In this document: positions 17,803 to 27,200 of the stretch, piece by piece
Layout of the letters: every line of letters begins with the position of its first letter
How positions within the stretch are numbered: position 1 is the stretch's first letter
NCBI RefSeq assembly: GCF_030269445.1
Contig: NZ_BSTJ01000004.1
Location: forward strand, 1 to 64,000
Source of the DNA: Actinoallomurus iriomotensis
GTDB lineage: Bacteria; Actinomycetota; Actinomycetes; Streptosporangiales; Streptosporangiaceae
Length of the DNA stretch: 64,000 bases
Direction of reading: 5' to 3'
Notes under the pieces: model-generated
Database searches by the model: none
What the model was told of the DNA's origin: nothing
What the model saw: only the letters and a program-made list of their open reading frames with translations
Program-made: the position numbers and the translations under genes

Positions 17803-20277
17803 TCACCTTTCTCGCAGGGTCTGGAGCGCGGGCCGCGGATCCCAGCCGAGGACGTACGACGGGTCGCGCAGCTTGGCCGCCTCGTCGTCCGTCAGCTGCC
17901 GCGAGCACGCGAGCCGAGCGCTCGTGTCGAGCGGTTTCCCGGCCAGGTCGGTGCTGTGGTACTCCCAGAACCGCAGTTGTCCGGCGGCCGCGCAGTCGTT
18001 CGGGCTGGTGATCTGCCAGCCGGCCCGCTTCACGTGCTTGTCCATCGCGGAGTCGATGAACACCACCTGGCTCGTCGGGAACCGGCTCAGCTCGACACGG
18101 CCCAGGAAGACGCTGTCGTCCGGCACGTCCGGCGCCCGGGTCAGCCGGACGTTCACGAACACGTTCCCGGGGCCGGTGTCGGTGTTGCGGACCTGGTTGT
18201 AGTAGCCCTCGTGGAGCGCCTTCAGCTCCGAGTCCCGCATGAACACCCCGCCGGTGCCCCACACGAAGTCGACGTCGCCCTCGACGTAGGCGCCGGTCAC
18301 GACCGCCTTCCCTTGGAGCCGCAGGCTGTCCTGGTAGCCGAGGATCCGGACCCGGTCCAGCACGATCCGGTCACCGTTGCCGCGGAACGCCTCCGCCTGC
18401 GAGCCGTGGTACGGGGTCAGGTTCCGCACCGTGACGCCGGACATCGCGAAGTCGTCGGCGTCGACCCCCATCGCGGCCCGCCAGCAGTTGAACCGGTCCG
18501 GGTCGGCCAGCACCCGGCGCGGGCAGTACGCCTGCTCGATCGGCACGTTGGCCATCGCGTAGTCGCCGTTCAGCAGGTTGTTGTTCGGGTAGCCGATCGT
18601 GGTGCGTCCGGCGCCGGCGCCGCGGATGGCGATGTGCGGCTTCGTCTGCGGGACGTACACCAGCTCGCGGTAGAACCCCGGGGCGACGTCGATCCGCACC
18701 GGCCTGTCATTGCCCTCCGCCACGAAGTCGACCGCGCCCTGCACGGTGCAGAAGTCCGCGCCGCCGCCACCGTCGACGGTCAGCCGGGCGGTGCCGGGTT
18801 TCGGGTCGGGCCCGGTGCGGAACGTCCAGGCCGTCCGGGAGCCGATGCCGCCGTTTCCGACGAAGAAGCCGGGGTCGACGGTCACGTGGTAGACCTGGCC
18901 GGGCGGGAGCTTCGCGTGCAGGTAGACCGTTGCCGTACGCCCCTCGACGACCACCGGCTCGTACGCCCACCGATGCGGTTCGCCGAAGTCGGAGCGGGCG
19001 CCGCCGACGGTGCGCTGGTAGCTCGCCGGGTCCGCGAGGTCGATGGTGTCGACCACCGCGCCGCCGGCGCGACGCACCTGGAGCCGGCCGCGCACACCGA
19101 GCTCGACCGGTCCGGCGAAGGTCAGCCGCAACGGGCTGTCGGTGCAGGTGGACCGCCGCACGCCGTCCGGAGCCAGCCGGGGGGCGGCGTCGTCGCCGGG
19201 CGCGGCCGCGTGCCAGCCGGTCAGCCGCTCCATCACCGCGCTCAGCCGGGTGGCGGCCTTGCGGTGCCCCTCGATGTTCGGGTGCGAGCCGCCGTTGTAG
19301 TCGCTCGCACCGAGCCAGCCGGTGGTGTCGACGTACACGGTGCGCCGGTCGTGCTGCGCCTTGACGGCGGCGGCGATGTCGGAGGCGTGGGTGCCGTCGA
19401 AGGGCCGCATCGCGAGGATCAGCGCGCCGGGGGCCGCGGCCCTGATCTGGCGCAGGTACGCCTCGTAGCGCGGCGTGAACCGGTCTCCGGAGTAGGCCGC
19501 GTCGTTGGCGCCGAAGTTGACCACCACCGCGTCGGGATCGAACGGCGCCGCCGGATGGCCGGACAGATTCCAGCCGAAGGACTCCGCGGCGGTACCGACG
19601 TTGCCGTGGCCGGGTTGGATGATGCCCTGCTTGCCGAAGCCGACCTGGTTGGTCTGGGCGTCGAACGCCTTGCCGACCAGGTAGGCGTAGTCCTTCGTGC
19701 CGTCGGCGCAGTCGACTCCGAGCGTCGGGCAGAGCGCCATCACGCCCTCGGTGATCGAGTCGCCGTAGAACTCCAGCCGGTGCTGTGGGGTGCGCGGCAG
19801 CGACTCCAGCGTCGCGCCGGGCGCGAGTTCGATCTTCGACAGCACGATGCCGGACTGCAGCGGCATGCTCCAGCGGTTCTCGTACTCGTCGACGTCCTTG
19901 ACGACGATCTCCGCGGTGTGGGTCACCGCCGGATCGAGGCCCTCCGCCAGCACGATCCGGTCGCTGTCGACCTTCACCGGCTTCGGCTCACCGCGGTCGA
20001 CCGAGACGTAGACCTGCGACGGCACGGTGATGCTCGCCGTCTTGAACTGCGCGGCCAGCGTGCCGCCGGTGAACCGGAACCGCAGCGACGAGCCGGAGTT
20101 CACGGTGATCGCCAGGTCGTCGTCCTTCGCCCAGTGACCCTCGAACTCGATCCGCGGGTCGTTCGGCCCGAAGGTCGCCGGGCTCGGCGCCGCGAAGGCC
20201 TCCGGGCCTGCGGGCACGACCATCAGCGCCGCCGCGCACAGACTCACGACCATCAGGAACCGGCAGAGAAGTCGCAC
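17803..20277 (-). CDS. Secreted two-domain esterase: SGNH acetylesterase fused to pectin methylesterase (CE8-like)
   Basis: A 824-aa protein from GTG 20277 (GAGGGAG 6 bp upstream), with signal peptide LLCRFLMVVSLCAAALMVV. An N-terminal beta domain is followed by an SGNH/GDSL hydrolase: EFYGDSITEG (Ser block), VVNFGANDAA (Asn block) and SHPNIEGHRKAATR (Asp/His block). A beta linker follows, then a right-handed beta-helix pectinesterase domain with LTVDGGGGADFCTVQGAVDF, GSQAEAFRGNGDR, the catalytic aspartates in ILGYQDSLRL and GDVDFVWGTGG, and a late VFLGRVELSRF arginine. One polypeptide could thus remove both O-acetyl and methyl esters from pectin before GH28 attack. It heads the three-gene leftward operon, 50 bp from an operator copy. 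In-frame starts upstream (20292 GTG, 20394) are less likely. Confidence 0.85.
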   Translation of the reverse strand: MRLLCRFLMVVSLCAAALMVVPAGPEAFAAPSPATFGPNDPRIEFEGHWAKDDDLAITVNSGSSLRFRFTGGTLAAQFKTASITVPSQVYVSVDRGEPKPVKVDSDRIVLAEGLDPAVTHTAEIVVKDVDEYENRWSMPLQSGIVLSKIELAPGATLESLPRTPQHRLEFYGDSITEGVMALCPTLGVDCADGTKDYAYLVGKAFDAQTNQVGFGKQGIIQPGHGNVGTAAESFGWNLSGHPAAPFDPDAVVVNFGANDAAYSGDRFTPRYEAYLRQIRAAAPGALILAMRPFDGTHASDIAAAVKAQHDRRTVYVDTTGWLGASDYNGGSHPNIEGHRKAATRLSAVMERLTGWHAAAPGDDAAPRLAPDGVRRSTCTDSPLRLTFAGPVELGVRGRLQVRRAGGAVVDTIDLADPASYQRTVGGARSDFGEPHRWAYEPVVVEGRTATVYLHAKLPPGQVYHVTVDPGFFVGNGGIGSRTAWTFRTGPDPKPGTARLTVDGGGGADFCTVQGAVDFVAEGNDRPVRIDVAPGFYRELVYVPQTKPHIAIRGAGAGRTTIGYPNNNLLNGDYAMANVPIEQAYCPRRVLADPDRFNCWRAAMGVDADDFAMSGVTVRNLTPYHGSQAEAFRGNGDRIVLDRVRILGYQDSLRLQGKAVVTGAYVEGDVDFVWGTGGVFMRDSELKALHEGYYNQVRNTDTGPGNVFVNVRLTRAPDVPDDSVFLGRVELSRFPTSQVVFIDSAMDKHVKRAGWQITSPNDCAAAGQLRFWEYHSTDLAGKPLDTSARLACSRQLTDDEAAKLRDPSYVLGWDPRPALQTLRER

Positions 20278-20326
20278 GGCGGTCTCCCTCACGCAGCCCG
20301 AGCCCGCCTCACCAGGGCGGGTTTCG

Positions 20327-20340
20327 GGAAATCCTTTTCC
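20327..20340 (+). promoter_or_regulatory. LacI-type operator copy 3 (one change)
   Basis: GGAAATCCTTTTCC, differing from the consensus at one base, 50 bp upstream of the SGNH-pectinesterase start. Flanking bases extend it to GGGAAATCCTTTTCCC, so the outer symmetry is 1 bp longer each side than usual. Confidence 0.7.
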
Positions 20341-20754
20341 CGAGCAACGGTCGCTGTTGCAACGCGGAGGCGTCAAGACCTTGACGCCGGACATTCGTGG
20401 CGCTACCGGGCGTTTGCGGCGTCATATCGCAGACAGCCCCCGGCGCGGCGTCGCGACCGTCCCCCGCGGAGGCGGTCCGCCGCTCCACCCGGGGCGTCGC
20501 GCGCCGCCGGTCCGAGGCGGCCGCGCGGAACGGATTCACCTGAGGCGTCGCACGTCGGAGGTCCGTGGCGCCGCCGCCGGAGGCGCTCCGTCCGAGGCGT
20601 CACGCGGCACCGGTCCTCGCGTCGGCGGCAGGTGTCGAGGGAGGTCACGGCGGCATGGCAGGCCGCCCGGCGCGGCGGTGTCCGACCGGCCGTGGCCGGG
20701 ACCGGCCACCCGGTCAAACGATTGACGAGCCCCGGGAAGTCGGTTACACACTTG
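20341..20754. other. Divergent spacer between esterase operon and binding-protein gene
   Basis: No gene is supported in these ~410 bp. It is GC-rich with recurring GGCGTC/GAGGCGTC words (for example near 20369, 20450, 20490, 20543 and 20596) and sits between two operator copies facing opposite units. Promoters must lie here, but no clear -35/-10 pair stands out. Confidence 0.4.
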
Positions 20755-20768
20755 GGAAAACCTTTTCC
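20755..20768 (+). promoter_or_regulatory. LacI-type operator copy 4
   Basis: An exact GGAAAACCTTTTCC, 39 bp before the small ORF at 20807 and 152 bp before the sugar-binding-protein start. Confidence 0.8.
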
Positions 20769-20806
20769 TCGCCGAAACGCCGAGATCGCGGAAGGAGTGG
20801 CCGGCG

Positions 20807-20923
20807 ATGAGCATCCGGCGGCGGCTCTCAGCCTCGTGCGGGTGGGCCAGGGAGATGCCCGACCAGCACGGCGTTGATCGAGACGACCGCGGAACCCGAT
20901 ACGTGGAGGTACAAGGAACGTGA
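20807..20923 (+). CDS. Small ORF (38 aa) coupled to the binding-protein gene
   Basis: ATG at 20807 is preceded by GGAAGGAG (20790-20797). The frame runs 38 codons (MSIRRRLSASCGWAREMPDQ...) and its TGA overlaps the GTG start of the solute-binding-protein gene by 4 bp (GTGA), a classic coupling arrangement. The peptide resembles nothing I know and is polar and basic. It is either a leader peptide tuning expression of the next gene or a chance ORF in a long 5-prime leader. Confidence 0.4.
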   Translation: MSIRRRLSASCGWAREMPDQHGVDRDDRGTRYVEVQGT

Positions 20924-22389
20924 AAGGCAAGTTCGCACGACGGCTGATCGCCTCGGCGGTCGCGGCGCTGTTGCTCGGCTGGGCGCCGCATGCGGCGGTC
21001 GCCGGTCAGAAGGCGGGCACCGCCGCGGATGACTGCACCGACGGCGTCAACGTGCCCAACCGCTACAACGTGCCCTTCTGCGTCAAGAAGGATGAAGTCT
21101 TCATCTTCGCGGCCAACTACAAGCCGTTCGAGGCGAACGCCGACGGTCAGCGCGAGGCCGAGAGCGTCTTCAACAACGTCATCGGCAACAAGCTGCGGCA
21201 GGCCTTCCCGAACCTCAAGATCAAGTACGCCACCTGGGACTACCCGGTGCGCTATGAGGACCTTCAGGCGGCCGGCGTCGTGCCTGACATCATCCTCGAC
21301 AATCCGTACCAGCGGATCGCCCGGGACCTCAAGCCGCGCGGCTGGGTGCAGGACATGACGTCCATGGTCCAGCAGGCCGGGCTCGACCTCAGCAAGCTCA
21401 ACCAGGGCGCGGTGGAGCAGGTGAAGTCGCGCTCCGAGGGCAAGCTGTACGGCGTTCCCGTCTTCGAGGACGACTACGTCCTTTACTACAACAAAAAGAT
21501 CTTCGACAAGTTCGGGGTGAAGTACCCGAAGTCGGGGATGACCTACGACCAGATCTACAAGCTGGCCAAGAAGCTGACCCGGCAGGTGGGAACCGACGCC
21601 TACAAGGGGTACATGCAGCACCCCGACCAATACCTGCAGTACAACCAGTCGGGTCTGTACCCGTTCACGCCGACCGACAGCTGGACCCCGAAGCCCGAGG
21701 ACGCGAAGGTGGACCTCACCACACCGGGGTGGCAAGAGCTCGGCGACAACCTCAACCGGTTCCTCTCGATCCCGCACAACGGATTCACCACGGTCGACGA
21801 CTTCCTCAAGGGCGACATGAGCCGTCCGGGCCACGTCGCGATGGCCGTGGACACGCTGAGCAGACTCCCCACCTACGCCGGCAGCAACGAGTTCATCAAG
21901 CAGAGCGACACGGCGAAATACGACGAGCTGCGCAAGAGCATCGACGTCGGTGTCACTTCGATCCCGGTGCTCAAGCAGGGTTCGACGTCGACGTACCAGC
22001 CCAACCAGACCGCGGCCTTCATCCCGCCGCAGTCGACCCACCAGCAGGACGCGCTCAACATCGTGAAGTGGCTGGTGTCCGAGCAGGGGCAGACCGAGTT
22101 GTCGAGCCACGGCATCAAGGGAGTTCTGCGGACCCCGGCGGTCGAGGACAGCTTCGGTAAGGCCGTTCCGGAGCTTTCCAAGGTCGACACGTCCGGCGTG
22201 TACTGGGGGTCGAACGCGGTACTGAAGAACTACCAGAACACCAAGTACTGGGACATCCCGATGTACTCGGTGTTCCGCCAGCACGTGCTGCGGGACGGTA
22301 TGACGGTCGAGTCGGCCCTCGCTGTCGCGGAGCAGACGGACATTCCCGCCTACATCAAGAACCAGACCGCCGCCGGTCTGGACTGGTAG
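20920..22389 (+). CDS. Extracellular solute-binding protein, ABC sugar family 1, not lipid-anchored
   Basis: A 489-aa secreted binding protein (GTG start, GGAGG 10 bp upstream) with signal peptide LIASAVAALLLGWAPHAAVA. Typical MalE-like features are VFIFAANYKPFEANADGQRE, GVVPDIILDNPYQRIARDL, GKLYGVPVFEDDYVLYYNKK and the C-terminal FIPPQSTHQQDALNIVKWL. Unlike most Gram-positive binding proteins there is no lipobox cysteine after the signal peptide; the first Cys is at ~41 in DDCTDG. No permease or ATPase gene is adjacent: a hairpin and then an oxidase follow. An operator copy upstream puts it in the LacI regulon. It may feed permeases encoded elsewhere or act as a free glycan-binding protein. 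Confidence 0.85.
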   Translation: MKGKFARRLIASAVAALLLGWAPHAAVAGQKAGTAADDCTDGVNVPNRYNVPFCVKKDEVFIFAANYKPFEANADGQREAESVFNNVIGNKLRQAFPNLKIKYATWDYPVRYEDLQAAGVVPDIILDNPYQRIARDLKPRGWVQDMTSMVQQAGLDLSKLNQGAVEQVKSRSEGKLYGVPVFEDDYVLYYNKKIFDKFGVKYPKSGMTYDQIYKLAKKLTRQVGTDAYKGYMQHPDQYLQYNQSGLYPFTPTDSWTPKPEDAKVDLTTPGWQELGDNLNRFLSIPHNGFTTVDDFLKGDMSRPGHVAMAVDTLSRLPTYAGSNEFIKQSDTAKYDELRKSIDVGVTSIPVLKQGSTSTYQPNQTAAFIPPQSTHQQDALNIVKWLVSEQGQTELSSHGIKGVLRTPAVEDSFGKAVPELSKVDTSGVYWGSNAVLKNYQNTKYWDIPMYSVFRQHVLRDGMTVESALAVAEQTDIPAYIKNQTAAGLDW

Positions 22390-22404
22390 CCCACCCGCAT
22401 CGCA

Positions 22405-22450
22405 CCGGTGGCCGCGGTGCCCGGTTTCCACTGGGCACCGCGGCCACCGG
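22405..22450 (+). terminator. Strong hairpin after the binding-protein gene
   Basis: A perfect 18-bp inverted repeat (CCGGTGGCCGCGGTGCCC and complement) with a 10-nt loop, 15 bp after the stop. It makes the binding-protein gene its own transcription unit and separates it from the oxidase gene. Confidence 0.8.
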
Positions 22451-22585
22451 CATGTTCGCGGGCCTGCCATACCCGTTCCCGTTGACCCGGGACACGGCGA
22501 CGCACGAACTCTTCCGGTCTCGGCCGCATCTACACAGATGTGCCCGATCGCGGGAATTCCCCGGAGAAAGGACCCTGGTAACCGC

Positions 22586-24172
22586 ATGAGGCGGAGAGAG
22601 TTCATACGCGCCGCAGGACTCACGGTGACCGGGGCGCTCACAACGACCGTCGGCGGTGCGTGCAGGCCCACCGGCACCAGTGCGACGTCGCACGGTCCAC
22701 GCCGCGCGTCTTCCACGCCGAAGAACGCGGACTGGTCGGCGCTGAAGCAATCTCTGCAGGGGCGGCTCATCAGGCCGGGTGACACCGATTACGCGATGGC
22801 GCGCAAGAACTTCAATCCACGCTTCGACACGATCAGGCCTTCGGGCATCGCCTACTGCGAGAATCCGCACGATGTCGCGGAGTGCGTGAATTTCGTCCGG
22901 CGTTATGGCCTGCCGGTGGCGCCGCGGTGCGGAGGGCACAGCTACACCGGTGCGTCGCTCGTCGAGGGCCTGGTCATCGACGTGAGCCCGATGTCGTCGA
23001 TTCGGGCCGACACGTCGTCGGGCACCGCGCGGATCGGCGCCGGGGCACGGCTGGTCGACGTCTATGACCGGCTGACCGCCCAGGGCGTCGCGATACCGGC
23101 GGGATCCTGTCCGACCGTCGGCATCTCCGGCCTGACTCTCGGCGGTGGCGTCGGCGTGGTCGCCCGCAAATACGGGATCCTCTCCGACCGGCTCCGCGCG
23201 GTCGAACTGGTGACCGCGGACGGGCGGCGGCTCACCTGTGACGACGGGAACAACCCCGATCTGTTCTGGGCCTGCCGTGGAGGGGGCGGAGCCACCTTCG
23301 GCATAGCGACCGATTTCACCTTCTCCACCCATTCCACCTCCGATATCGTCGTGTTCTTCATCGGCTGGCCATGGCCCGTGGCCACATCGGTGATCGACGC
23401 GTGGCAGCGTTGGGCGCCGTTCGCGCCGGATGAACTGTGGTCGAATCTCCACGTTCTGAACGGCCAAGGCCAGGCCGGCCCCACGGTCCAGGTAGGGGGC
23501 ACCTACCTCGGCGCCCAGGAGGACGCCGAACGGCTGATCGAAACCTTGAAGTCCCGGATCGGCGCGGAACCCTCCTCACAGGTGATCGAGCCGACCACCT
23601 ACGGGCACGCGATGATGATCGAAGCCGGTTGCACGACACTCAGCGCCGATCAATGCCATCTCCCGGGCGGCCTTCCCGGGCAGACGTCCGCCGGACGGGA
23701 AACCCGCGAATGCGAGTATGCGGCCTCGCACATCTTCACCCGCCCGATGACGACGGCGGGCATCGACGCGATCCTGTCCGCGGTCCGTACCCGCGGCGGC
23801 CTCGCAGGCGGCGGCCAGGGCGGGATCGCCTTCGACGCACTGGGCGGCGCCGTGAACCGAGTGCGCGCGGACGCCACCGCGTTCGTGCACCGCGACGGCC
23901 TCTTCAACGGGCAGTTCACCACGACGTGGGAAACGACCGCGCCGAGCGCCGCGGTCCGAGCTCAGCAAGCCTGGCTGCGCGCGCTCCACACCGCGATGAA
24001 GCCGTACGCGAGCGGGCAGGCGTATCAGAACTACGCCGACGCCGGACTCACGGATTGGAAGCAGGCCTACTTCGGTAGTAACTACTCAAAGCTGCTCAAG
24101 GTCAAAGACCGCTACGATCCGGATCGCCTCTTCCGCTCTCCCCAAACGGTCGGCGCATCCGGCCGAGAATGA
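22586..24172 (+). CDS. Exported FAD-linked oxidoreductase, berberine-bridge-enzyme-like
   Basis: A 528-aa flavoprotein starting at ATG 22586, with a Tat signal (RRREFIRAAGLTVTG). The PCMH FAD domain shows VAPRCGGHSYTG, where the histidine is the usual covalent FAD site, and PAGSCPTVGISGLTLGGG. The C-terminal BBE segment is QNYADAGLTDWKQAYFGSNY ... KDRYDPDRLF. Family members oxidise sugars, oligosaccharides or alkaloids and make hydrogen peroxide. Plant relatives oxidise oligogalacturonides, so an oligosaccharide oxidase would fit the pectin setting, but no LacI-type operator precedes it and the substrate is not evident. The next gene may start at the stop (ATGA). Confidence 0.8.
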   Translation: MRRREFIRAAGLTVTGALTTTVGGACRPTGTSATSHGPRRASSTPKNADWSALKQSLQGRLIRPGDTDYAMARKNFNPRFDTIRPSGIAYCENPHDVAECVNFVRRYGLPVAPRCGGHSYTGASLVEGLVIDVSPMSSIRADTSSGTARIGAGARLVDVYDRLTAQGVAIPAGSCPTVGISGLTLGGGVGVVARKYGILSDRLRAVELVTADGRRLTCDDGNNPDLFWACRGGGGATFGIATDFTFSTHSTSDIVVFFIGWPWPVATSVIDAWQRWAPFAPDELWSNLHVLNGQGQAGPTVQVGGTYLGAQEDAERLIETLKSRIGAEPSSQVIEPTTYGHAMMIEAGCTTLSADQCHLPGGLPGQTSAGRETRECEYAASHIFTRPMTTAGIDAILSAVRTRGGLAGGGQGGIAFDALGGAVNRVRADATAFVHRDGLFNGQFTTTWETTAPSAAVRAQQAWLRALHTAMKPYASGQAYQNYADAGLTDWKQAYFGSNYSKLLKVKDRYDPDRLFRSPQTVGASGRE

Positions 24173-24219
24173 CAAAAAGCGGTCGTATCCCTGAGCGGCC
24201 GTCCGGCAGGATCTTGGTC

Positions 24220-27200
24220 ATGCATGCCGACGAGCTGCTGGCCGAGATCGAGCCACTGACCTATCGGGCGCGATGCGCACGTCTCGCCGGGCTCCGCACA
24301 CGACTGGACCCCGCAGAGCGGGCTCGCCTGCTCGGCGAGCTGGGCGAGCGCGGTGCCTATGAGCGTTCGCTGGGCCTGTTCATCGCGGCGGCCGCGCGTG
24401 ATGAGGCTGCGCTGGACCACATCGCCGCCGCGGTCGGAGACGCCGATGCCGACGTCGCCGCCACGGCGATCGGCGCGGCCGTACGGCTCGGCGCCACCGA
24501 CGCGACGGCGCTGGCCGCCTTCCTCAGGGACGCGCCGGCGGAGTCGCGCGCCCTGCTGTACCGGACCGTCCGCCGGCACCGCCGTGCCGATCTCGCCGAG
24601 AGCCTGCTCGGACCGGTCCGCGACCGGTGGGGCGACCGGGAGGCCGCGGCGTTGCTTCCCGCCTGCGGTGCCGAGGCGGTGGACCGCCTGCTGCCGGAGC
24701 TCTCCTACGCCGTTCCCAACTGGAGCACGCTGGGCTATCTTCATCCTCGGTCAATGCTCGACCAGGCCGAACGGGAACTGGCCCAGCTCCCCCGGCAGCT
24801 GCGCCGGGGGTGGTGGACGTCGCGGGGCCCCGGCCTGGCCGAGGCCGTACGCCACTTCCCGCTGCGGGTGATCGGCCTGCTGGAGGGGTACTGGGAGCCG
24901 ACCGGGCCGAGCAGCGCGCTCGTACCCAAGCTGGGTGTGCTGATCGCCGCTGCTCCCGAGCGGATGTGCGACCTGTTGCTGCGTCCGGACGCCCGCCCGT
25001 CGCTGGGCCGGCTGCTCCGGGCCAGGAGCGTGCGCGAACGGCTGGTCCGGCTGCTGCCCGAACCCCGGCTGGCCGAGCTGCTGCGGGCCGTGCGGGAGGA
25101 CGACGCCGCGCTGGTCCTCCTGCTCAGGGCGTTCCCGCCCGCCCGCAGGGAGCCGGTCTTCGACGCGGCCATGGCGGGCATCGACCTTTCCGCCAGGGAA
25201 CTCGCGCCCGCGGTGCTCGACGTCCTGCCCCTGGCCCGGCGCGGCCGCGAGGCCCACCGGATGCTGGGGCTGCGCAAGGTCGCCGATGACCCGTGGCGGA
25301 TCCTCGAGGTCACCGCCTTCCTCCCCTACGAGCAGGCCGCCGACACGCTGCGGGAGGTGACGCGGCGCGCCGATGCCGAGGAGCGAGGGCGCGGCTACGA
25401 GCTGCTGATCGCCTGCGCGGGACGCGGCCGGGACCCGGAGATCTTCAGCGACGCGCTCGGGTCACTGGCGAGGCTCCGCAATGAGCAGGACCCGGTGCGG
25501 CAGCGGGCGTTGCGGGCGCTCACCGCGGTGCCGCCGGGCCTGTTGCGGGCCGGGCACACCGCCGCGCTCGGCCGGTTCGTCGAGGACGCCCTCAACGCAC
25601 GTGACCTGTCCCATCAGACCGTGCACGCGCTCTCCCGGCTCGTCGCGTCGGCCTTCCGGCAGGGTGCCTCCCGTGGCGACCGCGACCTGACGGCCTTCGC
25701 GCTCGACGCGCTCGGCACGCTCGCCGACCGCGGCAGCGGGGTCCTCATCGGCCGTCTCGACGACTGCCTGCGTCGCGGCGACGAGCACGCGCTGGTGCGT
25801 GGCCTCGTGCCCTGGCTGGAGCGGGACAGCGCCAGGGACGAGTTCCGGCTCACCTTCGCCCTGGCGACGGCGCTCGGCCGCCGGGGCGACGACGTGCCGG
25901 AGCTGCAGGCGGCCCTGGAGAGCGCCCTGCACGCCAAGCGCGACAGCGTCATCACCCGGGCGATCGAGCATTGGCTCCGCCCATCGCGCACCCGGGCCGA
26001 ACGCGTGGAGCACGTCATCGGGGTGGACCGTTCGTCCGTGGTGCTGCCCACGGTGTTCCGCGTCCTCGCGACGGAACGGACCGATCTCCTGGGGAGCGTG
26101 CTGTCGGGCGACATCCCGGGCGGCCGGTTCTGGCGTCGCTCGATCACCTTCGTCCCCTACGTCGCGCGGCCGTGGCCGCGCCGGTGGACCGCCGCGCAGC
26201 GAGCGGCCTACCTCAGGCTGCTGCACCGGGCCGCCACCGACCGCTCCGTGCCCGAGCGCGAACGCGCCCGTGCGGTCCGCCTGATCGGTGACGTGCCCTC
26301 CACCTCGGCCGATGAGCTGCGCCGTTACCTGCGTGCGCGGGAACCGCTGGTCCGGCGGGCGGCGCTGACCGCCGCCGCCTGGACCGCGAGCCCGCGATCC
26401 GTGCTCGGCGACCTGCTGGCCCACGTCACCGGCGATGACGCGCACGTCGCCGCGTACGCCGCCACGCGGGCGGCCCGGTTCACCCCGCCGAGCGCGTTGC
26501 CGGCCGCGCTCGCACCGGTCCTCGCGGAGGGAAAGATCACCGCCCGCAAGGAGGCGGTACGGCTGATCGCCCACCATCGCGTCCCCGACGCCGGGGGCAT
26601 CCTCGCGCAGGCCTGGGACCGGGAGGGACAGCACCGCGACGTCCGTACCGCCATCGTCTCGGCCGCCCGGCAGCTCCTCGACCTGCCGGTCGGCGAGCGG
26701 ATCCTGACCGAGGCGGTCGCGGGCTCCCGCGACCTGGCCCGCCAGGTTCTCGGCGCCGCGCCGCTCACCGTCGAGCCGCGCCACCGCGCCCGGTACGCGG
26801 GTCTGGTCGTGAACGCCGCACGCTCCGCCGACCCGGCGGTACGGGGCGAGGCGCTCGGCTGGCTGCCCTCGTGGGCGTCCTGGTCACCGGAGGCCACCGG
26901 CACGCTCGCCGCCCGGTTCCAGGACCTCACCGAGACCGCCACCTGGCGGATCGCCCTCGACGGGCTCGTCACCTGCGCGATGAGCGGTGACGCGGGAACG
27001 GAACTGCGGAATGCCGTCGCGGCACTCGCCACCGCCGACGAGCCCGCCGACGCGGAACCGGAACGCGACCTTCCCGTCGCGCAGCGCCTCGACGCCGCCG
27101 TCACCGCGCTCGCCCGGGCGGCGCGAGCCGACCGCGACCACGCCGATCCGGTCCTCGCGGCGGTGGACGATGTGCTGCCCGAACCGCTCGGCGCACTGCT

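Noticed and set aside
17398-20877. A long plus-strand open frame across the esterase operon
   Set aside because: Antisense to three genes with clear signatures; the composition (Arg, Pro, Val, His) is that of a shadow frame.
20536-22785. A 749-codon minus-strand frame over the binding-protein gene
   Set aside because: The plus-strand protein has a signal peptide, family motifs and flanking control elements; the minus frame has none.
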